47,483 bases of DNA from CAYOHR01 sp964512145. Its GTDB lineage: Bacteria; Bacteroidota; Bacteroidia; Flavobacteriales_G; JALEGO01. The position numbers and the translations under genes were made by a program. Under the pieces are notes generated by a model that had not been told where the DNA came from, searched no databases, and saw only the letters and a list, made by a program, of their open reading frames with translations. The stretch covers positions 1 to 47,483 of the forward strand of contig CAZEIM010000022.1 in the NCBI GenBank assembly GCA_964512145.1, given 5' to 3'. Below, in pieces: positions 16,982-26,000 of this stretch (within the stretch, counting starts at the first letter, position 1; the number at the start of each line of letters is the position of its first letter).

Positions 16982-18246
16982 CTTAAAATAGTTACTGTGC
17001 CTGAAAATGAGTTTTCTTCTTTGTTACAGGTAATTGTAAAATAATAGGTATCACTGGGTAATGTAGAGTTATTGTACGTTCCATCCCAACCTAGTGTAAT
17101 GTTTTCACTTTCAAATATTTTAATTCCCCATTGATTATACACTTCAAAAATACATTCCTTAAACATAAAGTCATTTCGAATTATCATAACATCATTTTTC
17201 CCATCACCATTTGGGGTAAAAACATTTGTGTAATCTAACCAATAGTTTTCATATACTTCTATAAAAATAGAATCTTTAGAAAAACATCCTGATGAATTAG
17301 ATCCTGTAACAGTATACCAAGTACTTTTTTCCGGAGTAACTTTTGGATTAGAAGAAAATACATCGCTAATTCCTGTTTCGGGTTGCCATTCATATACATC
17401 AGCCCCTTCAACAGATAATGATATTGTTTCACCCTTTACAACAAAAGTATCGCTTAACGTAATATTTACGAAAGGGGTTGAAGCTAAGGTAATTAATATA
17501 CTATCTTTTCCTATACATCCAAATACATCTACTTCTGTTAAAAAATACCATCCCCCGGTAGATACATAAATTGTATCATCACTAACTCCTGTGGACCAAA
17601 AATATGTGTTATTGGCATCTGCTACAATTCTAGCACCATTATCCTCACAAATTACAGCATCATCTAGCATTATAATTTGAGGGGTAGGTTTTGACCTAAC
17701 AATTACCGGTTTTGTAATAGTATCTCTACATGTAGTGCCTGAATTAATTGCAATTAATTGCACCTGAAATGTATCCCCCGTAGCGTATATCTGTATTGGA
17801 TTAACTAATGTTGAGGTAATGGTGTTGTCAAAATCCCATTCATAGGTTGTTGCTCCTGTGCTTATATTATTAAAATAGGTAATTCCACCTTCACATACGG
17901 TAGTATTGGTAAAATTGGCCACCGGGTTTACATTAAAATTTACTGTAAAGTATGCAAATGCTGAGTCTGGAAAATCAGTATACACCTTTAATCCTACTGT
18001 AACCGAAGCAGAAGTATTAAAGTTATATGATATTGTACTATCTGTTGCATCATCAAATAATCCGTCATTATCTAAATCCCACTGATAAGATATTATGTTT
18101 CCAGAAATAGTAGTGGATAATGAGCTTAATTGAGTTGCAGTTCCTTCACAGGCTACGCTAGAGTATATATCTACCGTAATTTGTCCAATTAATGAGGAAC
18201 AATATACTAATAAAATATTCGCAAGAAAGAGTATTTTTTTATGCAT
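16978..18246 (-). CDS. PKD-domain surface protein with type B T9SS sorting domain (CHU_C)
   Basis: From ATG 18246 (a TTG one codon earlier is less likely) the protein has 422 residues. It has a signal peptide ending near SSLIGQ, two PKD-like domains (YQWDLDNDGLFDD and YEWDFDN), further Ig-like beta domains, and a C-terminal gliding-motility-associated/CHU_C domain (about 335-422). That domain carries NVFTPNGDGKNDVMII, FEVYNQWGIKIFES and GWDGTYNNSTLPSDTYYF. This is the type B signal for export by the type IX system. The protein is predicted to be exposed on the cell surface and to work with the PorP/SprF protein encoded next to it. Confidence 0.92.
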   Translation of the reverse strand: MHKKILFLANILLVYCSSLIGQITVDIYSSVACEGTATQLSSLSTTISGNIISYQWDLDNDGLFDDATDSTISYNFNTSASVTVGLKVYTDFPDSAFAYFTVNFNVNPVANFTNTTVCEGGITYFNNISTGATTYEWDFDNTITSTLVNPIQIYATGDTFQVQLIAINSGTTCRDTITKPVIVRSKPTPQIIMLDDAVICEDNGARIVADANNTYFWSTGVSDDTIYVSTGGWYFLTEVDVFGCIGKDSILITLASTPFVNITLSDTFVVKGETISLSVEGADVYEWQPETGISDVFSSNPKVTPEKSTWYTVTGSNSSGCFSKDSIFIEVYENYWLDYTNVFTPNGDGKNDVMIIRNDFMFKECIFEVYNQWGIKIFESENITLGWDGTYNNSTLPSDTYYFTITCNKEENSFSGTVTILR

Positions 18247-18252
18247 CAAATA

Positions 18253-18762
18253 CTATAATTTGGTTAATTTAAAGTCTGCAAATACCCCTTTTCTAACATC
18301 TAAAATTTTAATGATGTATACACCACTTACTAAATTTTCTGCATTAATAATAAACACATCGTTTTGATACGAGGCATTAATTCTTCTGGGATTTTCAACC
18401 AATCGGCCTGAAATATCAAATATAAACACTTCTAATTCCTCTAAATCTTGTGAGCCTTGTATCCTAATATTTAATTCATTTGTAAATGGGTTGGGGAATA
18501 TATTTACCGAGTTTAGCATATTGTAAGATTCAGGTACGGTAATTGCATAACTGTTAAATGGTTGTTGAAAACCCTGTGTTATAATAGTATTTCCAGCACT
18601 AATGGTGGGTGTAAATATTTCTCCAATAGTATACGAAACACTGTATTGAGTGTCTTTAAAATACTCCCCTCCGGTACTAATAACAAAAGGCCTAGATGTT
18701 TGAGCATTCAATGATATATTGAATATGCTAAACATAAACATAAGAAGTATTGTTAATTTCAT
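18253..18762 (-). CDS. Small exported protein with type A T9SS sorting domain
   Basis: A 169-residue protein with a signal peptide cleaved near NISLNAQ, a short beta-rich region (VISTGGEYFKDTQYSVSYTIGE) and a type A Por secretion-tail domain covering the second half: VNIFPNPFTNELNIRI, LEVFIFDISGRLV, LVSGVYIIKI. Little room remains for a functional domain, so the mature part may be a structural or adaptor piece. It is the first gene of the four-gene surface operon and lies 6 bp upstream of the PKD/type B gene. Confidence 0.9.
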   Translation of the reverse strand: MKLTILLMFMFSIFNISLNAQTSRPFVISTGGEYFKDTQYSVSYTIGEIFTPTISAGNTIITQGFQQPFNSYAITVPESYNMLNSVNIFPNPFTNELNIRIQGSQDLEELEVFIFDISGRLVENPRRINASYQNDVFIINAENLVSGVYIIKILDVRKGVFADFKLTKL

Positions 18763-18904
18763 AGTTAACGTGTTTTTAACAAATCTTAATAATTTTTTCG
18801 TAATATCAAATATTTTAACCTTTTAAAACATAAATAATTTTGTATGCATGCATATGTAAATGCACAAGTATTTGTATATCAATTTTTTAAATTAATTTAA
18901 CTAT

Positions 18905-20335
18905 TTAAGGTAAACATTGCAAAATGGAGTGTGGAGAAAAATTATCGGTTAATAATGTCCCTTTTTTTAAAGAGGATGTATTTATGAAATTATGAGGTTG
19001 TAACGAGTCGGAAGAAAAAAACAAAATAATATTTTGAATGTTAGCATACATTTTAGGATCTTGTACCGGAATAACGCTAGCGAACGAAAAATATGCTTTT
19101 GCAGTGTAATGAACATTAGAAACAAATGCCGAATGTTTACCTGTTAAACTTCCTAATGTATTAATAATTATATACCCTTCTGGTTGTAACATTGAACTTA
19201 ACTTTTTAAATGTTTCAGCAGTAGCTAAAAAATCGGGAATATTATACAATGATGTAAAAACATCTAAAATAATTACATCGTATTTTTTACTACAAACATT
19301 CATGTAATGCCTTGCATCATCCACATAAACTGTAAAATTAAAAGGATCTTTTAAAAAGTATTTTTCAGAAACCTTTACCACCATAGGATCAATTTCAACA
19401 ACATCTATTAAAGTTTTTGCGAATTCCGATGACAATGTAACCGGCAAACTAAAACTAGCTCCACCTAATAATAATATGCTTTCTTTCTTTTTTTTATGTT
19501 TAATAATGTCAAATATTTTCTGATTATAAGGATATACTAATTCGGTAGGTTTGGCTAAATATTGTCCCGAGTTTATTTGATTGTTGAGTTGTAAAACCCT
19601 AATTGAGTCCTTATTTTTTTCATCAATGGTTTGGTAAACAAAAATTCTTTGATAAAACGAATCTATATCAACAATTGATATATTTTGTTTGGTTGTAATG
19701 CCTGCGTATGCACTAAATGATACTAATAATACAATCCAAAGCACATTTTTTTTAAATGGTAAAAACAATAAACTAACGGCTAATATAATAGCAAATAAAT
19801 ATAAAATAGCCTCGCTTCCAATGTAAGGGATTAGTAAAAAGGTAGTGCAAAAAATACCCACTAACGACCCAAAAGTAGAAACTCCCAATACAAGGCCTAA
19901 TTTTTTGCCTTTTTCTTGAGTATGTTTTTGTAAAAATTTTGCTGTAATAACAACGGGTATCGTTGCTATTCCTATGCATGGAATTAAAAATAGCACAAAG
20001 GCCGACAATATAGTACCCCAAAGTACCGAAGAATTATGCAATAAAAAATTAAGAACAACATGTTTAAATACAGCCACTAAAATAATGTATACAGCTGTAA
20101 TAATAATAATGGCAGAATACAACCACGCTTGGTTTTTGATGCGATCAAATAAGACTCCTCCTATAAAATATCCAATGGAAATTCCCAACAATGTTACACT
20201 TATCATGCTGGTCCAAGTAAATGATGTAATGCCAAAATATGGAGCTAGTAATCTAGGGCCTACCATTTCGATAGACATTAATACCGCATTAAATAGCAAT
20301 AAAGGAATAAACGTAGAATACAACGGTTTAAACAT
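18905..20335 (-). CDS. Fused MFS-like / spermidine synthase-like protein
   Basis: A 476-residue protein. The N-terminal half (about 1-215) has about seven hydrophobic segments of the type found in fused MFS/spermidine synthase proteins (MVGPRLLAPYFGITSFTWTS). The C-terminal half is a class I methyltransferase-like fold with the nucleotide-binding motifs SILLLGGASFSLP, VVEIDPMVVKVSEKYF, VYVDDARHYM and YDVIILDVF. True polyamine synthesis is uncertain for this family, because the membrane-fused members mostly lack experimental assignment. It is transcribed divergently from the DUF5819/HTTM pair. Confidence 0.88.
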   Translation of the reverse strand: MFKPLYSTFIPLLLFNAVLMSIEMVGPRLLAPYFGITSFTWTSMISVTLLGISIGYFIGGVLFDRIKNQAWLYSAIIIITAVYIILVAVFKHVVLNFLLHNSSVLWGTILSAFVLFLIPCIGIATIPVVITAKFLQKHTQEKGKKLGLVLGVSTFGSLVGIFCTTFLLIPYIGSEAILYLFAIILAVSLLFLPFKKNVLWIVLLVSFSAYAGITTKQNISIVDIDSFYQRIFVYQTIDEKNKDSIRVLQLNNQINSGQYLAKPTELVYPYNQKIFDIIKHKKKKESILLLGGASFSLPVTLSSEFAKTLIDVVEIDPMVVKVSEKYFLKDPFNFTVYVDDARHYMNVCSKKYDVIILDVFTSLYNIPDFLATAETFKKLSSMLQPEGYIIINTLGSLTGKHSAFVSNVHYTAKAYFSFASVIPVQDPKMYANIQNIILFFSSDSLQPHNFINTSSLKKGTLLTDNFSPHSILQCLP

Positions 20336-20402
20336 ATCACTAAGTTATAAGATTAATTCTCATTTTCTTACTTTTACAACATAATTAAGCCCACATATTG
20401 GT

Positions 20403-20993
20403 ATGTTTAAATGGTATAACACTATGAATAAACACAAAAAAACAGCCGTTATCATGGGCATATTTATTTTTTTTGGGATGCATTTTTTACTCACCTTTAA
20501 CTACATAAGCGAAGGGAGATATTCAAATAAAATATTAAATAAAATCACATCAACATATATGTTGCCTTTATTTCATCAAAATTGGAAACTTTTTGCCCCT
20601 AACCCGCCTTTATGTCAACCAAAACTTCTCATACGTTATTCAACCGATGGCCATATATTTTCATCTTGGCAACTGGTTGCCCAAAACCTTTCAAAAACAT
20701 CTTCTATTATTCATATTTCGCCCTCTCAAAAACTATATCGTTTAAATGAGGGTATGGCAAGACATATTTTGTTTGAATATAGTCAATTAAATAACCCTCA
20801 AGAAATAAACACTATCAAAAGAAAAAAGGTATATGAAAGCGCCTTGCAATTAGGGTTGCAAGAAATAATACAAGACAGTATTTCTCCAACTCAAGTACAA
20901 TTAGCCGTTTGCTGTAATCCCATTAAACAACACATAAATACTGTTCAGGATACTTTGTTTTTATTTAAAGAAGATGTAAATCAATTTCATTGA
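20403..20993 (+). CDS. DUF5819-like membrane-anchored protein
   Basis: A 196-residue protein with one N-terminal membrane helix (about 14-33) and the hallmark YMLPLFHQNWKLFAPNPP just after it, typical of DUF5819-type proteins that pair with HTTM membrane proteins. The rest is predicted to lie on the outer face of the inner membrane. An ATG seven codons further in is an alternative start. The gene ends in a TTGA overlap with the following HTTM-like gene, so the two are very likely translated together and form a complex. Function unknown. Confidence 0.75.
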   Translation: MFKWYNTMNKHKKTAVIMGIFIFFGMHFLLTFNYISEGRYSNKILNKITSTYMLPLFHQNWKLFAPNPPLCQPKLLIRYSTDGHIFSSWQLVAQNLSKTSSIIHISPSQKLYRLNEGMARHILFEYSQLNNPQEINTIKRKKVYESALQLGLQEIIQDSISPTQVQLAVCCNPIKQHINTVQDTLFLFKEDVNQFH

Positions 20994-21805
20994 AACAATA
21001 TTTAATTACATATTTTAATAAAAATTCACACGATACCGTCATATTTTTTAGGCGGGTGCTGTATATCGTTTTGCTTTTTGACGCATTGTTTACCATGCCA
21101 TATATACATGATTTTTATGCCCCTAACGGTTTTACTCCTTTCCAAATATACCCTGGCTTTATAAACTATTGGTTTAATATACTATCATACCCACCATTTT
21201 ATAATTTTTACCTGTATGTATATGGGGTATTTATTGTATTGCTAAGCATACAAATTTTTAAAGATATTACTGCTTTTGGCCATATTTTGGTATACATCAT
21301 TTTTAAGATTTTTTGCTTTAAAACTTCAGAAATGCTTAATGCGGGCCATGATTTAATGGGGATAGTTCTGTTTTTTAATATTTTTTTATCATCCAATTCT
21401 TCCAGTATTTATAAGAAATGGATGAGTAATGCTGGTATTTTTGCCATAAAAATTCAGCTTTGTATCTTATATTTTTTCTCTTTTTTATTTAAGCTAAACG
21501 GAGATGAATGGATAAATGGTAGTGCTTTGTTTTTGGTTATTCAAAACGATGGATATACTTTGCCACATTTAAAACAATTTTTTACTCAAAACCATATATT
21601 TCTTAAAACATTAAATTATTTAACATTAATATATCAAGGAGTTTTTCCGGTATTAATCTGGTTTAAAAAATTTAGAAATGTCCTATTAGTAGTGGGGGTA
21701 GTTTTTCATGCCGGAATTTTAATGTTTACCGGCTTATATGATTTCGCACTGTTTGTTATGGCTACCTATAGCATTTTTTACCAAAGCAAGGAAGTAGAAA
21801 ATTGA
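20990..21805 (+). CDS. HTTM-like (vitamin K-dependent carboxylase-related) membrane protein
   Basis: A 271-residue polytopic membrane protein with about six hydrophobic helices. The first carries RRVLYIVLLFDALFTMPYIHDFYAPNGFTPF, the pattern seen at the start of HTTM domains, which relate to gamma-glutamyl carboxylase. A middle helix contains the buried polar pattern LNAGHDLMGIVLFF. Start TTG 20990 is preferred because it overlaps the previous stop as TTGA. Whether it has catalytic activity is not shown; it may be only the membrane partner of the DUF5819-like protein. Confidence 0.75.
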   Translation: MKQYLITYFNKNSHDTVIFFRRVLYIVLLFDALFTMPYIHDFYAPNGFTPFQIYPGFINYWFNILSYPPFYNFYLYVYGVFIVLLSIQIFKDITAFGHILVYIIFKIFCFKTSEMLNAGHDLMGIVLFFNIFLSSNSSSIYKKWMSNAGIFAIKIQLCILYFFSFLFKLNGDEWINGSALFLVIQNDGYTLPHLKQFFTQNHIFLKTLNYLTLIYQGVFPVLIWFKKFRNVLLVVGVVFHAGILMFTGLYDFALFVMATYSIFYQSKEVEN

Positions 21806-21838
21806 TCTAAAACCAACTCATTTGATAATCTGGGTTTA

Positions 21839-22297
21839 TTATTTTATCAGTTTAAACCCAAAAAACAACAAAATGCATGCAATAGGAGACTGCAATACTC
21901 CCATAATATATCGGGATAAGGCATATGCTTTATAAATATCGGTAAAAACATACCCACTAACATATATTAATAACGATAGTATAAATGTAACAAAATAAAA
22001 CAGCATAGTAATTTTAGTATACTGTGGATTTTGATAGGTGGTTTTTATTACGAGTACAGAAAGACCTAAATACAACAAGGTAAATAAAAAGGTTAATATA
22101 AACTTGGTGTAGTACAATGGATAATACGTAAAGTACTCTAAAACACCCAAATTAACAACCAATAAATACTTTTGATTTCCGGTTCGTAAAAACCCTAAGT
22201 AGGCATTTACCTGCACAAATACTGAATCGCGAATAAATCCTAGTATTACAAAAGAAAGTATTGCTATTAAAATAATAAATTTTGAACGCGTTTTCAA
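21839..22297 (-). CDS. Exosortase-associated membrane protein (XrtF/XrtX-associated type)
   Basis: A 152-residue protein with four predicted membrane helices. Conserved-looking polar positions are R23-D24 after the first helix and the YALSRYIMGVLQSPI segment (about 125-139), which matches the small proteins accompanying Bacteroidota exosortases. The start is TTG 22297, overlapping the exosortase stop as TTGA, so the two are translationally coupled. It probably assembles with the exosortase in the inner membrane. Precise role unknown. Confidence 0.75.
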   Translation of the reverse strand: MKTRSKFIILIAILSFVILGFIRDSVFVQVNAYLGFLRTGNQKYLLVVNLGVLEYFTYYPLYYTKFILTFLFTLLYLGLSVLVIKTTYQNPQYTKITMLFYFVTFILSLLIYVSGYVFTDIYKAYALSRYIMGVLQSPIACILLFFGFKLIK

Positions 22298-22842
22298 CGA
22301 TTTGTAGATTTATCGCCTGTATATTTTTTTATCCAAAAATACCAAAGTAAAAAAATGACTCCATATATAAATATCGTAAACGTGTAGGTATGGTTAAACT
22401 CTAAATATGCAGGGCTGTAAAATGAAATTAAACTTAATGAAACGACCCGGAAAATGTTTAATACATGTATTATTAAAATGCCTAAAGGAATAAAAATTAC
22501 TTTGCTTAATATATTGCCCGGATAGGTTATCATAAAAATGGTGTACAGTACAAATAAAGACAAACCATTACAGGGGTCGCCTATATATACCCCATTGCTT
22601 CCGTCAATTCCCAACGCACGGTTTTCATGATCAAATTTTGAAAAATCTATGAGTGCGTATCCAAGCCATATTAACACTCTTTTACTGTTGTTTACGATGC
22701 TGTCTAATACAAGCCTGTCAATTTTCTTAATAAAATTAATTTCGGCATGGTATGCATAGTACCAAAAAATATAAAGGGCAAAAAAACTCAACAAAAAAAC
22801 AATAACCCGAAAGGTTTTATTATTTTTTAGTGTTTGAAACAA
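22294..22842 (-). CDS. Exosortase family protein (XrtX/XrtF-like transpeptidase/protease)
   Basis: A 182-residue inner-membrane protein with about five to seven helices and the exosortase catalytic triad in order: Cys91 in GDPCNGLSLF, Arg132 in NIFRVVSL and His151 in FNHTYTF. Exosortases cleave a C-terminal PEP-CTERM-like signal and are thought to pass the protein to another anchor. The start must be TTG 22842: there is no in-frame ATG for the next 100 codons, and the TTG lies 3 bp after the upstream stop. Its candidate substrate is encoded immediately upstream. The exact subtype is inferred from memory of the families. Confidence 0.88.
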   Translation of the reverse strand: MFQTLKNNKTFRVIVFLLSFFALYIFWYYAYHAEINFIKKIDRLVLDSIVNNSKRVLIWLGYALIDFSKFDHENRALGIDGSNGVYIGDPCNGLSLFVLYTIFMITYPGNILSKVIFIPLGILIIHVLNIFRVVSLSLISFYSPAYLEFNHTYTFTIFIYGVIFLLWYFWIKKYTGDKSTNR

Positions 22843-22845
22843 GGG

Positions 22846-23055
22846 TTACGATTTACTTTTATGATACACCTTTTTAGCTCCAAAAGCTACTCCCGCAGCA
22901 ATTAAAAAGCCAATGCCCCCATCTATAGGAATACAAGGGGGAGGCCAACAAGGTGCTCCACCACCACCTGCCGGAGGTGAAGGAGGCGCATATAAGGGCA
23001 ATGAAGCCACAAATACAAATGAAAGAACTATTAAAACATTTTTAAACGAGTTCAT
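22846..23055 (-). CDS. Small PID-CTERM-like exosortase substrate
   Basis: A 69-residue protein with a signal peptide (about 1-23, ending SLPLYA) and a Pro/Gly-rich middle with two cysteines (APCWPPPCIP). The tripartite C-terminus has the motif PID, a glycine/alanine-rich membrane helix (GGIGFLIAAGVAFGAKK) and a basic tail (KKVYHKSKS). This is the layout of PID-CTERM exosortase signals. ATG 23055 is preferred; GTG 23061 is two codons upstream. After removal of both signals only about 20 residues would remain, so the mature product is a tiny cysteine- and proline-rich peptide. It sits between the T9SS adhesin gene and the exosortase gene. Confidence 0.85.
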   Translation of the reverse strand: MNSFKNVLIVLSFVFVASLPLYAPPSPPAGGGGAPCWPPPCIPIDGGIGFLIAAGVAFGAKKVYHKSKS

Positions 23056-23070
23056 ATTCACAAAAGTACA

Positions 23071-26000
23071 TTATTTAATTACTTTTTCAAACATCCATTC
23101 TGTATTATTTCGAATGCTTACAATGTACATTCCTTCAGCAAAAGGAACAGAAAGGCGAATATTGCCCGTAGAAATATTTTTTTGCACCGGTGAAATAATT
23201 TCTTGTCCTAATGTATTTAATAAAGAAACCTCTATAAACTGTTCTTCTTTAAAATTTGTTTCTATCCATATTTCTTGATATTTTCTATATACCTTTATTC
23301 CCCCCGAAATCTCTTTATTAACGGTATTCACAGCTAAAGAATTTACCGTTACATCATAGGAAAAGGTATCTGTACAGCCTCCTTGAATGGAAGAAATTAA
23401 TGTAATTGTATAATTACCCGTTGCATTGTATGTGTGTACCGGATCGGAAACAATGGAGGTATTTCCGTCTCCAAAATTCCATTCAAAATCGGTAGCATTA
23501 ACCGATGCATTGGTAAAAACTAGGTTTTCGAATACTTCCAAAGTATCGTCCGATGTAGTAAACAAAGCTTCTACCGGGCCTGGTTCTGTAACTTGAAATG
23601 TAAATGTTTTTGAGCATTGACGGGCATCTTCAACCAATAACTCATAATTTCCGGCTGCTAAAGTATCTATATGGGTTGAAGTAGTATCTCCATTAAACCA
23701 GTATATTGTGTAGGGAGGGGTTCCGCCATTCAATTGTATTTGAATACTTCCATCCTGCTCTCCGAAACACGATACAGTTTGAATAATCTCCTGGCTTGTA
23801 ATATCAAGTGGTTCCACAATTTCTATTTCCCTTATTTCTATACAGCCATTTTTATCGGTAACCGTAACATAATACATGCCGGATAATACATTTCCGGTGC
23901 TTTTAAAGGTTGAACCATTAGACCAATTGTACGTGTACGGAGCATTATCTGAAAGGGCATTTAACACAGCCGATCCATTTTGTTGCCCATAACAGCTAGG
24001 GTTTACAACCGATACCGATTGTATGTTAGATGGAGCATCTAATACTTCAACGGATAATGAAAAATTACAAAATAAGCTGTCGGTAACAGTTACCGTATAT
24101 AATCCTGCCGAAACATTTGCAATAAGAGTATCACTCGAACCATTGGACCACTGAAATACTTTTCCGGCATTACCACCCGAGGTTTGTATCCAAGCTTTAC
24201 CGGTATTAGATCCTACGCAATTGGTCGATTCACTCATTAAAGCTGATTCTGAAGGCGATAGTGGAGCCTGTAATACTATGTTGGCATATGCTGTTCCGCA
24301 ATTTTCATTGTTCGAAACAATTACTTGATATGTACCTTCGGGGATGTTTTTTAAGCTATCACTACCAAAAACATTTAAGGTTTGTTTAATGGTATCTCCG
24401 GTTTCATTAAGCCAAAAATAATTAAAAGGCCCTGATCCAGAACCACTAGCCGAAATATAACCATTGGCTATATCGAAACAGCTGGGCGATTTTTCGGAAA
24501 TAGCGATAGGAGAACTGATGTGTAAAAATAAACGCTCCACACCATCATCGGGTAATACGGTTGTATAGGTTTGTCCGTTAAAGGTAATAGGAACCAAGGT
24601 TTGTGTAACGGTATCTTCTAATACCAAACATTTATTGTATGTTTTAAACATTTCAACTTCATGAAAGGTAAGATTTATCGTATCTTGCGTGTTTTCCGGG
24701 TAATACCTTCGGTATATTTTAAGCGGAATGGTCACGTTTGCATCTTCTGCTAAGTATTTATGCCATACATCGTGTGAATCAATAACCATAGCTAAGCTGT
24801 GTTTATTATAATGATTTCCTAACTTTAACACATCTTTTTCGGCTGAAAAACTATTGGTTCCTTGTTCGCGCAAAGCAACTTTAACATAGTCGTTGTTTCC
24901 GGTTGAGTTTACTTGCATATCTATTTCAAAATAGGCATTGTTTACTTGAGCTAATTTTACACTGTTATAGCTATCGTCTTGTGCCGAACCCGTTTTGTCG
25001 TTTTCTTGAAAAGCAATGCTGTTGGTAGCATTGCTTACCTGAACCCAAAAAGATTCACCTGAAGCAATATAATCAGTTGCTGATGTTTGATCATATACCA
25101 CATAATTACCCGAATTGTTGTTTTGCAAAACATACGCTGCGTTGCCGGTAACATTAGTAAGGGCTACATCTTGCCAACGCACATGTGCTGCATATGGATT
25201 TCCCAGTAAATGCCAGCCATCGCCTTCAAGACAACCAACGCCTAATGAAAGATTCGAAAATGTAGCATTCCCAACGTGAGGGGTTCCGGTTACATCCAGC
25301 ATAGTGGTTGTTTCGGCCCAAATAAACCATCCCGATTGTGAAACACCATGATTGTGTGCATCGGAAATATCGGTTGGGGTTGTGTAACCGCACGCTGTTT
25401 CGTCCCACGTTGTAAATGACACAAATCCATATCCCGGATCATCTGTACCCGGAAATCCGGTGGTATAGGTGTCATCTGCCCAATCGGCTAAGGTTGAGGT
25501 GGGTACCGGAGAAGCCACCATATACCAATGTGCCGAATCATCTTCAAACAAGTATCGTTGAAATGTCATATTACCAACAATAGCAGGGTTTTCAGGAGTT
25601 CCGGTTGAAAAATCACCCAAAACTGCGGTGGTTGTAGCAGAGGAAACTAAGGTTACATTTCCGTTGGCGTTTAGCTGCCCAAGTTCTACATCTACCACGC
25701 CCAATATTTCGGTAGCAGTATTTACTGTTACTTGAGGAGGCGATGAAAAACTATTGTTAATAATAATATTTTCAAAACGAGTACTTGCACTTCCTTCAAT
25801 ACTTTGAGCAGCAAAACCGGTAAAGTACACGACATACCCGGTGCTGGGTTCAAAACCGGAAGTGCCATGGTTATTTACCCAATTTCCGGTAAGGGAAAAG
25901 TTAAAATTATTGGCATGTAATACCCCTGAACTTTCAATGGTAAGATCTTCAAAACTTATGTTGGCATCGGAGCCTATGTAAACACCATTGGCATTTTGTA

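Noticed and set aside
18841..18870. TATGCATGCATA palindrome after the MFS/spermidine synthase gene
   Set aside because: A 12-bp AT-rich dyad is easily expected by chance and has no T run or flanking signal.
22913..23278. Plus-strand Pro/Gly-rich ORF over the PID-CTERM-like gene
   Set aside because: It is the reverse reading of the proline-rich segment; the minus-strand protein has coherent signals and operon context.
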